From a virus: DNA of 24,562 nt. The stretch spans positions 1 to 24,562 of IMG/VR virus record IMGVR_UViG_3300032282_005448, one strand, 5' to 3'. The notes below the pieces were generated by a model. It searched no databases and was not told the origin of the DNA. It saw nothing but the letters and a program-made list of their open reading frames with translations. Position numbers and translations under genes: made by a program. Each line of letters opens with the position of its first letter. Position 1 is the first letter of the stretch. Below, in pieces: positions 8,544 to 15,401 of this stretch.

Positions 8544-8854
8544 AAGAATTTCAAATGACTGATGATTTTCGTTTAATACAGGTTTTCTTACCTCATGAGA
8601 ACGTTTCTGGGCCAGGTATATACGAAGTATCTGTAGGTGACGCTGATGAGTTTAATTGCACTTGCCCGGGATTTTCTGGTCGAGCTAAATGTAAGCATGT
8701 TAATTTTGTAAAAGCTCGTGTTGAAACTAATAACGGGACTTACCCGTTAGAGATCTCGAGCAGGGCAACTACTGACGATGCTGCCAAAGCTCAGAAATCA
8801 ACTAAAGATTTTCGAGATTTTATTATTAAGTTTGGCAAGGTAGAGGTTCTCTAG
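8540..8854 (+). CDS. SWIM-type zinc finger protein
   Basis: 104 residues. Residues 40-53 carry CxCx8CxH (C40, C42, C51, H53) in the context FNCTCPGFSGRAKCKHVNFV, which matches a SWIM zinc finger. These fingers bind DNA or partner proteins. The start overlaps the loader gene by 4 bp (ATGA), so it is translated with the replication genes. No other domain is visible; the last ~35 residues are polar and Lys-rich. Confidence 0.8.
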   Translation: MKEFQMTDDFRLIQVFLPHENVSGPGIYEVSVGDADEFNCTCPGFSGRAKCKHVNFVKARVETNNGTYPLEISSRATTDDAAKAQKSTKDFRDFIIKFGKVEVL

Positions 8855-8855
8855 A

Positions 8856-9263
8856 TTGAAAAACGGGGACATCAGTAACGAGCTCCCCAGAAGAATAGTT
8901 GTAGTCAGCGATGTATTCTTAACTGTAGAGCTCACCATAAAAAAGAAGTTTAAATTTTTTCCTGTTCCAGAAGTGGACAAGAAAATTAGACGCGATATCT
9001 TAAGTTACTTGTATTTGTACACCACTAGAAACGGTGTGACACTTGAACTGGTTTCTTTTGATCTAGACCAAGATGAACTATCTAAAACTGTTGACGTACT
9101 TGACAGTATGGGTACTAACCCGTTTAGATACTTCTCATCATATGCATCAATAGACCATTTAGTAGCGGAGTTGCCTTATCGTCCAGAAGTAGTTGGGGTA
9201 TTAGATTTACCTACAAGACTTCTAAGATACGGCCATTGGGGATTGGATATAAATAGTTTATGA
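8856..9263 (+). CDS. Unknown protein within replication operon
   Basis: 135 residues from a TTG at 8856, one base after the preceding stop, with GAGG about 9 nt upstream. No family recognised with confidence. The pattern RRIVVVSDVFLTVE, then a helix, then GVTLELVSFDLDQDELSKTV and later VVGVLDLPTRLLRYGHWG alternates strands and helices and loosely recalls HAD-like folds, but the catalytic DxDx(T/V) motif is not present. The next gene, the helicase, overlaps it by 4 bp, so it is a real, co-translated gene. Confidence 0.65.
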   Translation: MKNGDISNELPRRIVVVSDVFLTVELTIKKKFKFFPVPEVDKKIRRDILSYLYLYTTRNGVTLELVSFDLDQDELSKTVDVLDSMGTNPFRYFSSYASIDHLVAELPYRPEVVGVLDLPTRLLRYGHWGLDINSL

Positions 9264-10486
9264 ACAACCAAGCAAAACTGATTAGCAAGATACTTGCAGA
9301 TCGTGATGCTTCTCTTGTATTAGAGAAGAACGTTAACGAGTCTTGGTTCTCTGACGCAACAGATAAAAAACTATTTCGTTTTATTCAACGTCATTTTTCT
9401 GAGTATCAAGAATGCCCAAGCCTTGATGTAATTCAAGAGAACTTTCCAACGTACACGCCAGTTGTTTGCGATGACAGTGTTTTTTATTTAATTGATAAGC
9501 TAATTGCAGAACGACGTAAGCAACGGATTGTTGCTACTTTAGGTTCCGCTTTAGAAGCGTTAGAAAAAGAGCAAGACCACGAGTCTGCTTTACTTGCTTT
9601 GCAGAATGGAATGATTAAGCTTGAGGAGGATGGGCTTAATAAATCTAACGACCTTGAAGTTACAAAAGCTGCAGCGACCGCAATTGCAGATTACGAATGG
9701 CGTAAAAGTAATCCAGGGTTACTTGGCATCCCAACAGGTTTTAACACTATTGATCAGTCAACTTCTGGACTACAGCCAGGACAGTTGGTTGTAATAATTG
9801 CTCCACCTAAAACCGGTAAGTCAACTTTAGCTTTGCAGATTGCTATCAATGCGCAGTTACAGGGTCACACGCCCATGTTTTATTCATTTGAGATGAGTAA
9901 CTCAGAGCAGTTAAGTCGTTATTACGCAATGCGATCTCGTATATCTCACAAACGTCTTATGACTGGTGCTTTGACCCCAGAAGAAGAAGCGATGTATTAC
10001 CGGATTGTTAATAACATACCTAATATGCGGGATAAGTTTTGGTTTATTGATTCCTCAGGTGGTCAGACAGTAAGCGGTATTGCTAGCAAGATCCAAAGCA
10101 AGAACCCTGACATTGTCTTTATTGATGGTACATATTTGATGATTGATGAGCAGACCGGGGAATCTAATACTCCTCAGGCCCTTACTAACATCACTCGTTC
10201 CCTTAAGCGTTTGGCGCAGAAGATTGAGAAGCCGATTGTTATTTCTACACAGGTTCTTAGTTGGAAGATGAAAAAAGGTCAAGTAACAGCGGACGCTATT
10301 GGTTACTCTTCTTCTTTCCATCAAGATGCAGATGTTATTTTTGGTCTACAGCGCGAAGATGAAGCCGTAGACGACACACGTTTACTTAGAGTTGTTGCAA
10401 GTCGTAATTCTGGCAATAGCGAAGTTTCCCTATGTTGGGATTGGGAGACTGGTCAATTCCGTGAATTAGGCATGGAAGACCTATGA
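9260..10486 (+). CDS. Replicative DNA helicase, DnaB-like
   Basis: 408 residues. The first ~130 residues are helical with limited DnaB-N resemblance (ESWFSDATDKKLFRFIQRHF). The RecA-like ATPase domain follows: Walker A APPKTGKST at 181-189, the helicase signature MFYSFEMSNSEQLSRYYAMR, Walker B DIVFIDGTYLM, STQVLSWKMKKG and the end motif DADVIFGLQREDEA. It unwinds the fork as a ring and works with the primase encoded next (4-bp overlap). It is a little shorter than bacterial DnaB (about 450-470 residues). Confidence 0.9.
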   Translation: MNNQAKLISKILADRDASLVLEKNVNESWFSDATDKKLFRFIQRHFSEYQECPSLDVIQENFPTYTPVVCDDSVFYLIDKLIAERRKQRIVATLGSALEALEKEQDHESALLALQNGMIKLEEDGLNKSNDLEVTKAAATAIADYEWRKSNPGLLGIPTGFNTIDQSTSGLQPGQLVVIIAPPKTGKSTLALQIAINAQLQGHTPMFYSFEMSNSEQLSRYYAMRSRISHKRLMTGALTPEEEAMYYRIVNNIPNMRDKFWFIDSSGGQTVSGIASKIQSKNPDIVFIDGTYLMIDEQTGESNTPQALTNITRSLKRLAQKIEKPIVISTQVLSWKMKKGQVTADAIGYSSSFHQDADVIFGLQREDEAVDDTRLLRVVASRNSGNSEVSLCWDWETGQFRELGMEDL

Positions 10487-11412
10487 CAGTAGAAGAGATG
10501 GAAGATACTCTTACCCGATTAGGTATGGAGTCCGTGTCTACTCGCGGAGATGAGGTTCAAAGCTACTGTCCTGCACACAAAGATAGAACCGGGCATGAGG
10601 ATCGTAATCCGTCATTTTGGATTAACGCCGATACGGGTGCTTTTATTTGTTTTTCTTGCCAGTTTAAAGGAAATGTTTATTCACTTATTAATTACGTTTC
10701 AGGGATTGACTACGATAAAGCTAAGGAATGGTTTGACTCCCCGTCTCTTTTAGTTTCTAGGTTTAACCGAATTACTGAGGAAAAGAAAGATCCAATTGAA
10801 GAGCCAACTATTATTACGGAGTCTATGCTTAGCGCGTTTGTTGACCCACCAGCAGAAGCGTTAGCTGCTCGCGGAATTACATTACATGCTTCTAGAGCTT
10901 ATGAACTTGGGTGGGACTCACGAAACGATAATTGGATTATCCCTATACGTGACGCAAAGACTGAAGTGTTATTGGGCTGGCAAGAAAAAGGATATAAGAA
11001 ACGATATTTTAATAATACACCTGCCAAAATGAAAAAGAGCAGTTCTTTATTTGGGTATAGACAGTATGTAGGCGGAGACATGATTGTTGTTGAGTCGCCT
11101 TTAGACGTTGTTCGTTTAGCTTCTATTGGGATTACCGGAGGTGTAGCAACCTATGGTGCCTTGATATCAATGTCGCAACTTATGTACATTCGTGGCGCCG
11201 ACCGAATCGTTTTTGCTTTAGATAACGACGAGGCTGGCAAAAATGCGTCACTAGCCATGGTAAAGACGTGCCGCGAGTTTTCTATAGAAGCGTGGTTTTT
11301 TAACTACAACCACACAGATATGAAAGATATTGGCGGAATGAGTCTTGATGAGGTACGTTTAGGAATATCAAATGCAAGACACTCAGTACACGGATTGAAG
11401 GCGGTTCTATGA
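10483..11412 (+). CDS. DNA primase, CHC2 zinc finger plus Toprim
   Basis: 309 residues. The N-terminal zinc finger has C29, H32, C56 and C59 (SYCPAHKDR ... FICFSCQFKGNVYSLI). The Toprim core shows the glutamate motif MIVVESPLDVVRLASIG and the acidic motif IVFALDNDEAGKNA. It makes RNA primers on the lagging strand. The protein is short compared with DnaG and lacks the DnaG C-terminal helicase-binding domain. It overlaps both the helicase and the kinase gene by 4 bp, so the three are co-translated. Confidence 0.9.
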   Translation: MTVEEMEDTLTRLGMESVSTRGDEVQSYCPAHKDRTGHEDRNPSFWINADTGAFICFSCQFKGNVYSLINYVSGIDYDKAKEWFDSPSLLVSRFNRITEEKKDPIEEPTIITESMLSAFVDPPAEALAARGITLHASRAYELGWDSRNDNWIIPIRDAKTEVLLGWQEKGYKKRYFNNTPAKMKKSSSLFGYRQYVGGDMIVVESPLDVVRLASIGITGGVATYGALISMSQLMYIRGADRIVFALDNDEAGKNASLAMVKTCREFSIEAWFFNYNHTDMKDIGGMSLDEVRLGISNARHSVHGLKAVL

Positions 11413-11939
11413 TTATTGGATTATCAGGCTACGCACGATCAGGTAAAGATACTGTAGCTGGGATGCTTATGGGTATCCACCACTACGACCGCGTAGCTTT
11501 TGCGGATACCATCAGAACACTTCTTCTTGCAATGGACCCTTTGGTTATGCATGGTGACATCTCATTTCGTTTAGAAGACATTGTTGAGTCTAAAGGATGG
11601 GAAACAGCAAAGATTGAGTATCCAGAAATCCGTCGTCTTCTTCAAGATTTAGGTGTTGGTGGAAGAGAACTGTTAGACGACAATGTTTGGATTAATGCCG
11701 CATTAAAAGACTTTGATAAAGATGACAAAATTGTTGTGACAGACGTTCGTTTTAAGAATGAAGCCGCTCGTATTAAGAATATGGGTGGTCAAGTTTGGCG
11801 TATTAACAGAATTAACATAGGCCCAGCCAACGATCACGTATCAGAAATTGATTTAGATTATTGGCAATTTGACGCTGTTATTACAAACAACAGTGATATG
11901 CCCAATTTGATTAAACAGATCCGCGCCCTGCTAGGGTAA
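11409..11939 (+). CDS. Deoxynucleoside monophosphate kinase
   Basis: 176 residues. The P-loop GYARSGKDT is at residues 7-15. The order P-loop, VAFADTIRTLLLAMDPLV, RLLQDLGVGGRELLDDNVWI, then VVTDVRFKNEAARIKNMGGQ matches phage dNMP kinases (T4 gp1-like, and the adenylate-kinase-like family). It phosphorylates dNMPs to dNDPs and so feeds the phage DNA polymerase. It begins with an ATGA overlap with the primase gene. Confidence 0.88.
   Translation: MIIGLSGYARSGKDTVAGMLMGIHHYDRVAFADTIRTLLLAMDPLVMHGDISFRLEDIVESKGWETAKIEYPEIRRLLQDLGVGGRELLDDNVWINAALKDFDKDDKIVVTDVRFKNEAARIKNMGGQVWRINRINIGPANDHVSEIDLDYWQFDAVITNNSDMPNLIKQIRALLG
11907..11937 (+). promoter_or_regulatory. Candidate leaderless promoter for the SNF2-type helicase
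   Basis: TAGGGT at 11932-11937 lies 6 nt before the ATG at 11944, the same geometry as at four other starts. TTGATT at 11907-11912 is a possible -35, but the 19-nt spacer is long. The AGGG inside the -10-like box could instead be a weak Shine-Dalgarno for the same start, so this is the least secure of the five. Confidence 0.35.
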
Positions 11940-11943
11940 AGCT

Positions 11944-13533
11944 ATGACGTTTACGGGGACACTTTTACCTTACCAACCAGAAGCTGTTGATCGCATGTGC
12001 GACCGACAGAAGATGTTGGTTGCCTATGATTTAGGGTTAGGTAAAACCGTATTAACTATTGCAGCAATTGAACGGCTTATGGATGAAAAACGCATTAAAG
12101 AACCCGGCTTAGTTATTTGTTTATCTAGCCTTAAATACCAGTGGCATAATCAGATTGGAAAATTTACAAATGGAACTTCAAAATCTCTTGTTATTGATGG
12201 AACACCTAACAAACGTCGTAAACAATACGAAGAAGCCCTTGACTGGCGTAATTCTGGGGTCGATTACATCATTCTTAATTATGAACAAGTTGTCAATGAT
12301 TGGGAGTCCGTACGAAACTTACCTAGAGGATTTGTAGTATTAGACGAAGCTACCGCTATTAAATCTTTTAGATCAAAGCGGTCTAAAGCCGTAAAGAAAT
12401 TAGGTAACGCAGACTTTAGGTTTGCTTTAACAGGCACACCTATTGAAAACGGAAAACCAGAAGAGTTGTATAGCATCATGCAGTTTGTTGATTCCTCCGT
12501 GCTTGGGCGTTTTGATATTTTTGATTCAACTTTTATTGTTCGTAATAATTGGGGTGCGGTAAAAAACTACCGCAATTTACCCACGCTTCACACCAAGCTT
12601 AAAGAAGCATGTGTTCGTAAAGCACAAAAAGACCCAGATGTATCACCTTTCTTACCGGACTCTATTCATAAAGAGCCAGTAAAAATTGTTCTTGACCGTA
12701 AGGCTTCAAAGTTGTACACACGTATAGCTAATGACTTACTCAACGACCTTGATGAAGCACAGAACCTTTTTGGTTCCGGGTTTAACATAATGGCTCATTA
12801 TGGTTATGAAAATAAACACGGCGGTCCAGAGGACGAGTTACGTGGAAAAATTATGTCAAAGGTAGGGTGTTTAAAGATGTTGTGCTCTCACCCTGCCCTG
12901 TTACACACAAGTGCAAAAAAGTATTTGTCTATAAACAATGAAGGTTCAGCTTACGCAAATGAACTTAAACAAGCTGGTGTTCTTGAGGGGTTAGACACAT
13001 CCCCCAAGCTTGATTACCTTATTCAATACGTTAAAGAATTTTTAGATCAAAACGATGCTAACAAAGTAGTTATTTTTGCAACCTATGTAGACATGCTTGA
13101 TTTAATTGCGGAAGGCTTAGGACCCGATCAATGTCGCCTTTACTCAGGAAAGATTGACGCTAAAACAAAAGAGGAGAATAAAATTGCATTTAATACTTTA
13201 CCCAATATCCGTGTTCTCATTAGCTCTGATGCTGGGGGTTACGGTGTGGACCTCCCTGCTGCTAACCTTCTTATCAACTTTGATTTACCATGGTCTTCTG
13301 GGGCTGCTACACAGCGCAACGGAAGAATTAAAAGAGCTTCGTCGACGTGGCCTTCGATAGTTATTCAAGATTTGATTGTTCAAGGCTCAATTGAGGAACG
13401 CCAATACGAGTCTCTCCAACAGAAAAATGCCTTAGCAAGCGCTGTGGTGGACGGTGAGGGTATTGACGACAAAGGGGGTATCCCAATGACAGTTGGAAGC
13501 TTAAAAACCTTCCTAGCGTCTTATACGGCTTAA
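11944..13533 (+). CDS. SNF2/DEAD-like superfamily 2 helicase
   Basis: 529 residues. Motif I is YDLGLGKT (about 28-35), motif II is DEAT at 134-137, motif III is LTGTPIEN at 162-169, and the C-terminal lobe has KVVIFATYVDMLDLI, ISSDAGGYGVDLPAAN and motif VI-like ATQRNGRIKR. This is the SNF2 arrangement. Such enzymes translocate on duplex DNA and move bound proteins; in phages the role is usually in recombination or fork remodelling. It lies 4 nt after the dNMP kinase stop and closes the replication run. Confidence 0.88.
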   Translation: MTFTGTLLPYQPEAVDRMCDRQKMLVAYDLGLGKTVLTIAAIERLMDEKRIKEPGLVICLSSLKYQWHNQIGKFTNGTSKSLVIDGTPNKRRKQYEEALDWRNSGVDYIILNYEQVVNDWESVRNLPRGFVVLDEATAIKSFRSKRSKAVKKLGNADFRFALTGTPIENGKPEELYSIMQFVDSSVLGRFDIFDSTFIVRNNWGAVKNYRNLPTLHTKLKEACVRKAQKDPDVSPFLPDSIHKEPVKIVLDRKASKLYTRIANDLLNDLDEAQNLFGSGFNIMAHYGYENKHGGPEDELRGKIMSKVGCLKMLCSHPALLHTSAKKYLSINNEGSAYANELKQAGVLEGLDTSPKLDYLIQYVKEFLDQNDANKVVIFATYVDMLDLIAEGLGPDQCRLYSGKIDAKTKEENKIAFNTLPNIRVLISSDAGGYGVDLPAANLLINFDLPWSSGAATQRNGRIKRASSTWPSIVIQDLIVQGSIEERQYESLQQKNALASAVVDGEGIDDKGGIPMTVGSLKTFLASYTA

Positions 13534-13536
13534 TTT

Positions 13537-13553
13537 ACCCAACAATACTGGGT
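13537..13553. repeat. Inverted repeat ACCCA-N7-TGGGT, candidate operator
   Basis: A perfect 5-bp inverted repeat with a 7-nt spacer lies between the helicase stop and the RHH gene, followed by a second GGGT. It covers the place where a -35 for the TACAAT box at 13563 would lie. No T-run follows, so it does not look like a terminator. An operator for the adjacent RHH protein is plausible (inference). Confidence 0.4.
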
Positions 13554-13562
13554 GGGTGACCT

Positions 13563-13568
13563 TACAAT
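13563..13568 (+). promoter_or_regulatory. Candidate -10 element of a leaderless promoter (TACAAT)
   Basis: TACAAT, close to the sigma-70 consensus TATAAT, lies exactly 6 nt before the ATG of the RHH gene. No Shine-Dalgarno is present in the 41-nt gap close to the start. No clear -35 is visible; the inverted repeat at 13537-13553 occupies that position. Confidence 0.55.
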
Positions 13569-13574
13569 TATCTA

Positions 13575-13718
13575 ATGCCTAATGCACCTAAGACTCCTAC
13601 GCGTACTATCCGCGTGTCGGATGACCTATGGACCGCTGTTCAAAAGAAAGCGGCCATCCAAGGGGTTACCGTTACCAGCATTATTATTGCCGCTCTAGAA
13701 AAGTACTTAGAAGACTAG
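13575..13718 (+). CDS. Small ribbon-helix-helix DNA-binding protein
   Basis: A complete 47-residue reading frame with ATG and TAG. The sequence TRTIRVSDDLWTAVQKKAAI, then QGVTVTSIIIAALEKYLED, has the beta strand, helix and helix of the Arc/CopG/MetJ class: alternating strand residues, then a TxTSIIIAALEKYL second helix. Such proteins dimerise and bind operators as repressors. The inverted repeat and -10 box just upstream suggest autoregulation. No toxin partner follows, so an antitoxin role is not supported. Confidence 0.8.
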   Translation: MPNAPKTPTRTIRVSDDLWTAVQKKAAIQGVTVTSIIIAALEKYLED

Positions 13719-13730
13719 CGGCGTGTCGCC

Positions 13731-13760
13731 TTGACGTTTGTCAGGGGTAGCCATTAAGTT
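13731..13760 (+). promoter_or_regulatory. Candidate leaderless promoter (TTGACG-N18-TAAGTT)
   Basis: TTGACG at 13731-13736 is a good -35 match, the spacer is 18 nt, and TAAGTT at 13755-13760 is a weak -10 of the TAnnnT type. The transcript start would fall at or near the A of the ATG at 13767. It occupies the whole intergenic gap, and no Shine-Dalgarno is well placed. Confidence 0.55.
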
Positions 13761-13766
13761 TTGGCT

Positions 13767-14159
13767 ATGGACATTAATACAGTAAAACAAACAGTCAAAC
13801 AATACCTAAGCCTTAAATCAGAAATTGATCTATTAGTTGATAGGTCAACCGAGCTTAAAAAGCGTTTAACTGCCGACGTTGAAGAGCTTGGCAAAACAGA
13901 CGACCGAGGTCACGTTGTTTTAGAACTTGACGATATTAAACTGACTAAGCAAAGAAAAGTTACTAAAAACTTAGACATGGATATTGCAGAAAAACTTCTT
14001 AAAGAAAAAAACATTTATGAGAAGTGTGTCAAAATGGTTCCAGTACTACAGGAGAATGAGATTTTAGCTTGTGTATACACTGATGAACTATCTGAAAGCG
14101 ATATCGATGAAATGTTTCCTTCAAAAATATCTTATGCATTTCTTGTAAAAGAGATCTAA
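13767..14159 (+). CDS. Unknown small protein with N-terminal coiled coil
   Basis: 130 residues from the ATG at 13767; a TTG two codons upstream (13761) is possible but the promoter geometry favours the ATG. Residues 1-40 form a likely helix or coiled coil (YLSLKSEIDLLVDRSTELKK). A beta stretch GHVVLELDDIKLTKQRKV and a C-terminal ESDIDEMFPSKISYAFLVKE follow. No family function is known to me. One-base overlap (TAATG) couples it to the MerR-like gene. Confidence 0.7.
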   Translation: MDINTVKQTVKQYLSLKSEIDLLVDRSTELKKRLTADVEELGKTDDRGHVVLELDDIKLTKQRKVTKNLDMDIAEKLLKEKNIYEKCVKMVPVLQENEILACVYTDELSESDIDEMFPSKISYAFLVKEI

Positions 14160-14632
14160 TGTCTGATGATTTAATTGATTCTACTTTTTCTGACTTGGAT
14201 GAGTTTTATCCAGGCAGTAAACGTAAGCGAAAAGTCTCAGAGCCTAAAAAGCGGGAAGTAGAACCACTTCAAGGTTGGGACTCAAAGCCATATGTTAAAA
14301 CATTACCCAACGGTAAAGACGTTGAAATGTTTACTATTGGTGCGCTTGCGCAATCACTTGGTCGCCCTGTAATAACTATCCGTACTTGGATCAAAGAGGG
14401 CTACCTTCCCGCTTCACCGTACCGACTCCCTTCCAAGAAGAACATTCGCGGAGAGGATCAAATGGGGCGCAGACTTTACTCTCGTTCCATGATTGAAACC
14501 GTTATTGATATGTTTGGGAAAGCTGGACTTCTACACATTAAACGTATAGAATGGACAGAACACCGGCAGCTCACTAACGAGATCGCCGAGGCGTGGGATA
14601 AAATCCGCGCAAACGAAACTAAACTAAACTAG
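14159..14632 (+). CDS. MerR/excisionase-like helix-turn-helix protein
   Basis: 157 residues. After a basic N-terminal part (GSKRKRKVSEPKKREVE), residues about 55-80 read MFTIGALAQSLGRPVITIRT followed by WIKEGYLPASPYRLP, a MerR/excisionase-type winged HTH: helix-turn-helix, then a wing before RRLYSRSMIETVIDMFGKAG. MerR effector domains are absent. It may regulate phage transcription or act as a DNA-bending factor; no integrase is present in the window, so a true excisionase role is not supported. Confidence 0.75.
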   Translation: MSDDLIDSTFSDLDEFYPGSKRKRKVSEPKKREVEPLQGWDSKPYVKTLPNGKDVEMFTIGALAQSLGRPVITIRTWIKEGYLPASPYRLPSKKNIRGEDQMGRRLYSRSMIETVIDMFGKAGLLHIKRIEWTEHRQLTNEIAEAWDKIRANETKLN

Positions 14633-14645
14633 GAGAAATCAGCCA

Positions 14646-15335
14646 ATGGCCGTAGACAGAACAGATACACTCGCACCATCAGATGATGCGTTTTCACTTG
14701 ACAATGCAGTACTTACCGATCGCCCAGCCCAAGCAACAAGTTCAGTGATTCAAGCTGGATGGGATGCAGCAGAAAAGGCGTCAGCACCTGTTGGAGATTA
14801 CCCAACAGACTTCAAGTTCATTGAAAACGAATATCAGATTATTCGTTTTATGGATCCAGAAGGTATTAAGGGACCCTTTGCTGTTTATAAGCAACACTTC
14901 CTTAATCAAAAGACAAGCGGTAAGCGTTCTTATGTATGTCTAGAGAACAACTGCCCGTTATGTATTCGCCTACAGGACAAAGCCGAAGATAAAAAGGCTT
15001 TTACTGTAATTAACTACAACGCAGAAGGTGGCCCACAGCGTCAGCTTTTAGTTGCTAGTGCAAAGTTGTTTAAGCAACTTGCAGGAATTGAGCATTCCGG
15101 AGCCGGACCACTAACCAGTAAGTATTGGTCAGTTACACGCACAGGCAAGCAGCAAACAACTAACTACATTATTACTCCAATTAAACCTCGTGATCTTGCC
15201 GAAGATGCAGCGCATCTTGGTCTTGATGAGGCTGCTGGGGAAGCAGTATTCCAACAGTTCAAACCGTTTGACCGTTCCGCAATTAAGGAATCAACATGGG
15301 ATGAACTTGAAGGCGTAGCACTTTCCCTTATTTAA
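14646..15335 (+). CDS. Single-stranded DNA-binding protein, T4 gp32-like
   Basis: 229 residues with AGGAGA 9 nt before the ATG. A zinc site of the gp32 type is visible: H84, C98, C103, C106 (KQHF ... VCLENNCPLCIRL). The region around it (FKFIENEYQIIRFMDPEG, then KAFTVINYNAEGGPQRQLL) fits an OB fold. T4 gp32 coordinates zinc through one His and three Cys in the same order. The C-terminus ends DELEGVALSLI and is less acidic than usual for an SSB tail. It is placed directly before the polymerase gene and is followed by a strong terminator. Confidence 0.75.
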   Translation: MAVDRTDTLAPSDDAFSLDNAVLTDRPAQATSSVIQAGWDAAEKASAPVGDYPTDFKFIENEYQIIRFMDPEGIKGPFAVYKQHFLNQKTSGKRSYVCLENNCPLCIRLQDKAEDKKAFTVINYNAEGGPQRQLLVASAKLFKQLAGIEHSGAGPLTSKYWSVTRTGKQQTTNYIITPIKPRDLAEDAAHLGLDEAAGEAVFQQFKPFDRSAIKESTWDELEGVALSLI

Positions 15336-15342
15336 TAAGTGT

Positions 15343-15387
15343 GGGGGGCTAGGTTTTCTGTCGTGGTTTGCCTAGCCCCTCCTTTTT
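15343..15387 (+). terminator. Strong Rho-independent terminator after the SSB gene
   Basis: GGGGCTAGG at 15345-15353 pairs with CCTAGCCCC at 15371-15379, extended by one G-T and one G-C pair. The loop is 17 nt, and TTTTT follows at 15383-15387. It ends only 4 nt before the polymerase Shine-Dalgarno. Confidence 0.88.
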
Positions 15388-15401
15388 AATTGGAGATTAC
15401 T

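Noticed and set aside
13537-13553. Terminator after the SNF2-type helicase gene
   Set aside because: The stem is only 5 bp and no T-run follows; an operator-like element fits better.
13575-13718. Antitoxin of a toxin-antitoxin pair
   Set aside because: The RHH protein is not followed by a toxin-like gene; the next gene has its own promoter-like sequence and shows no toxin family motif.
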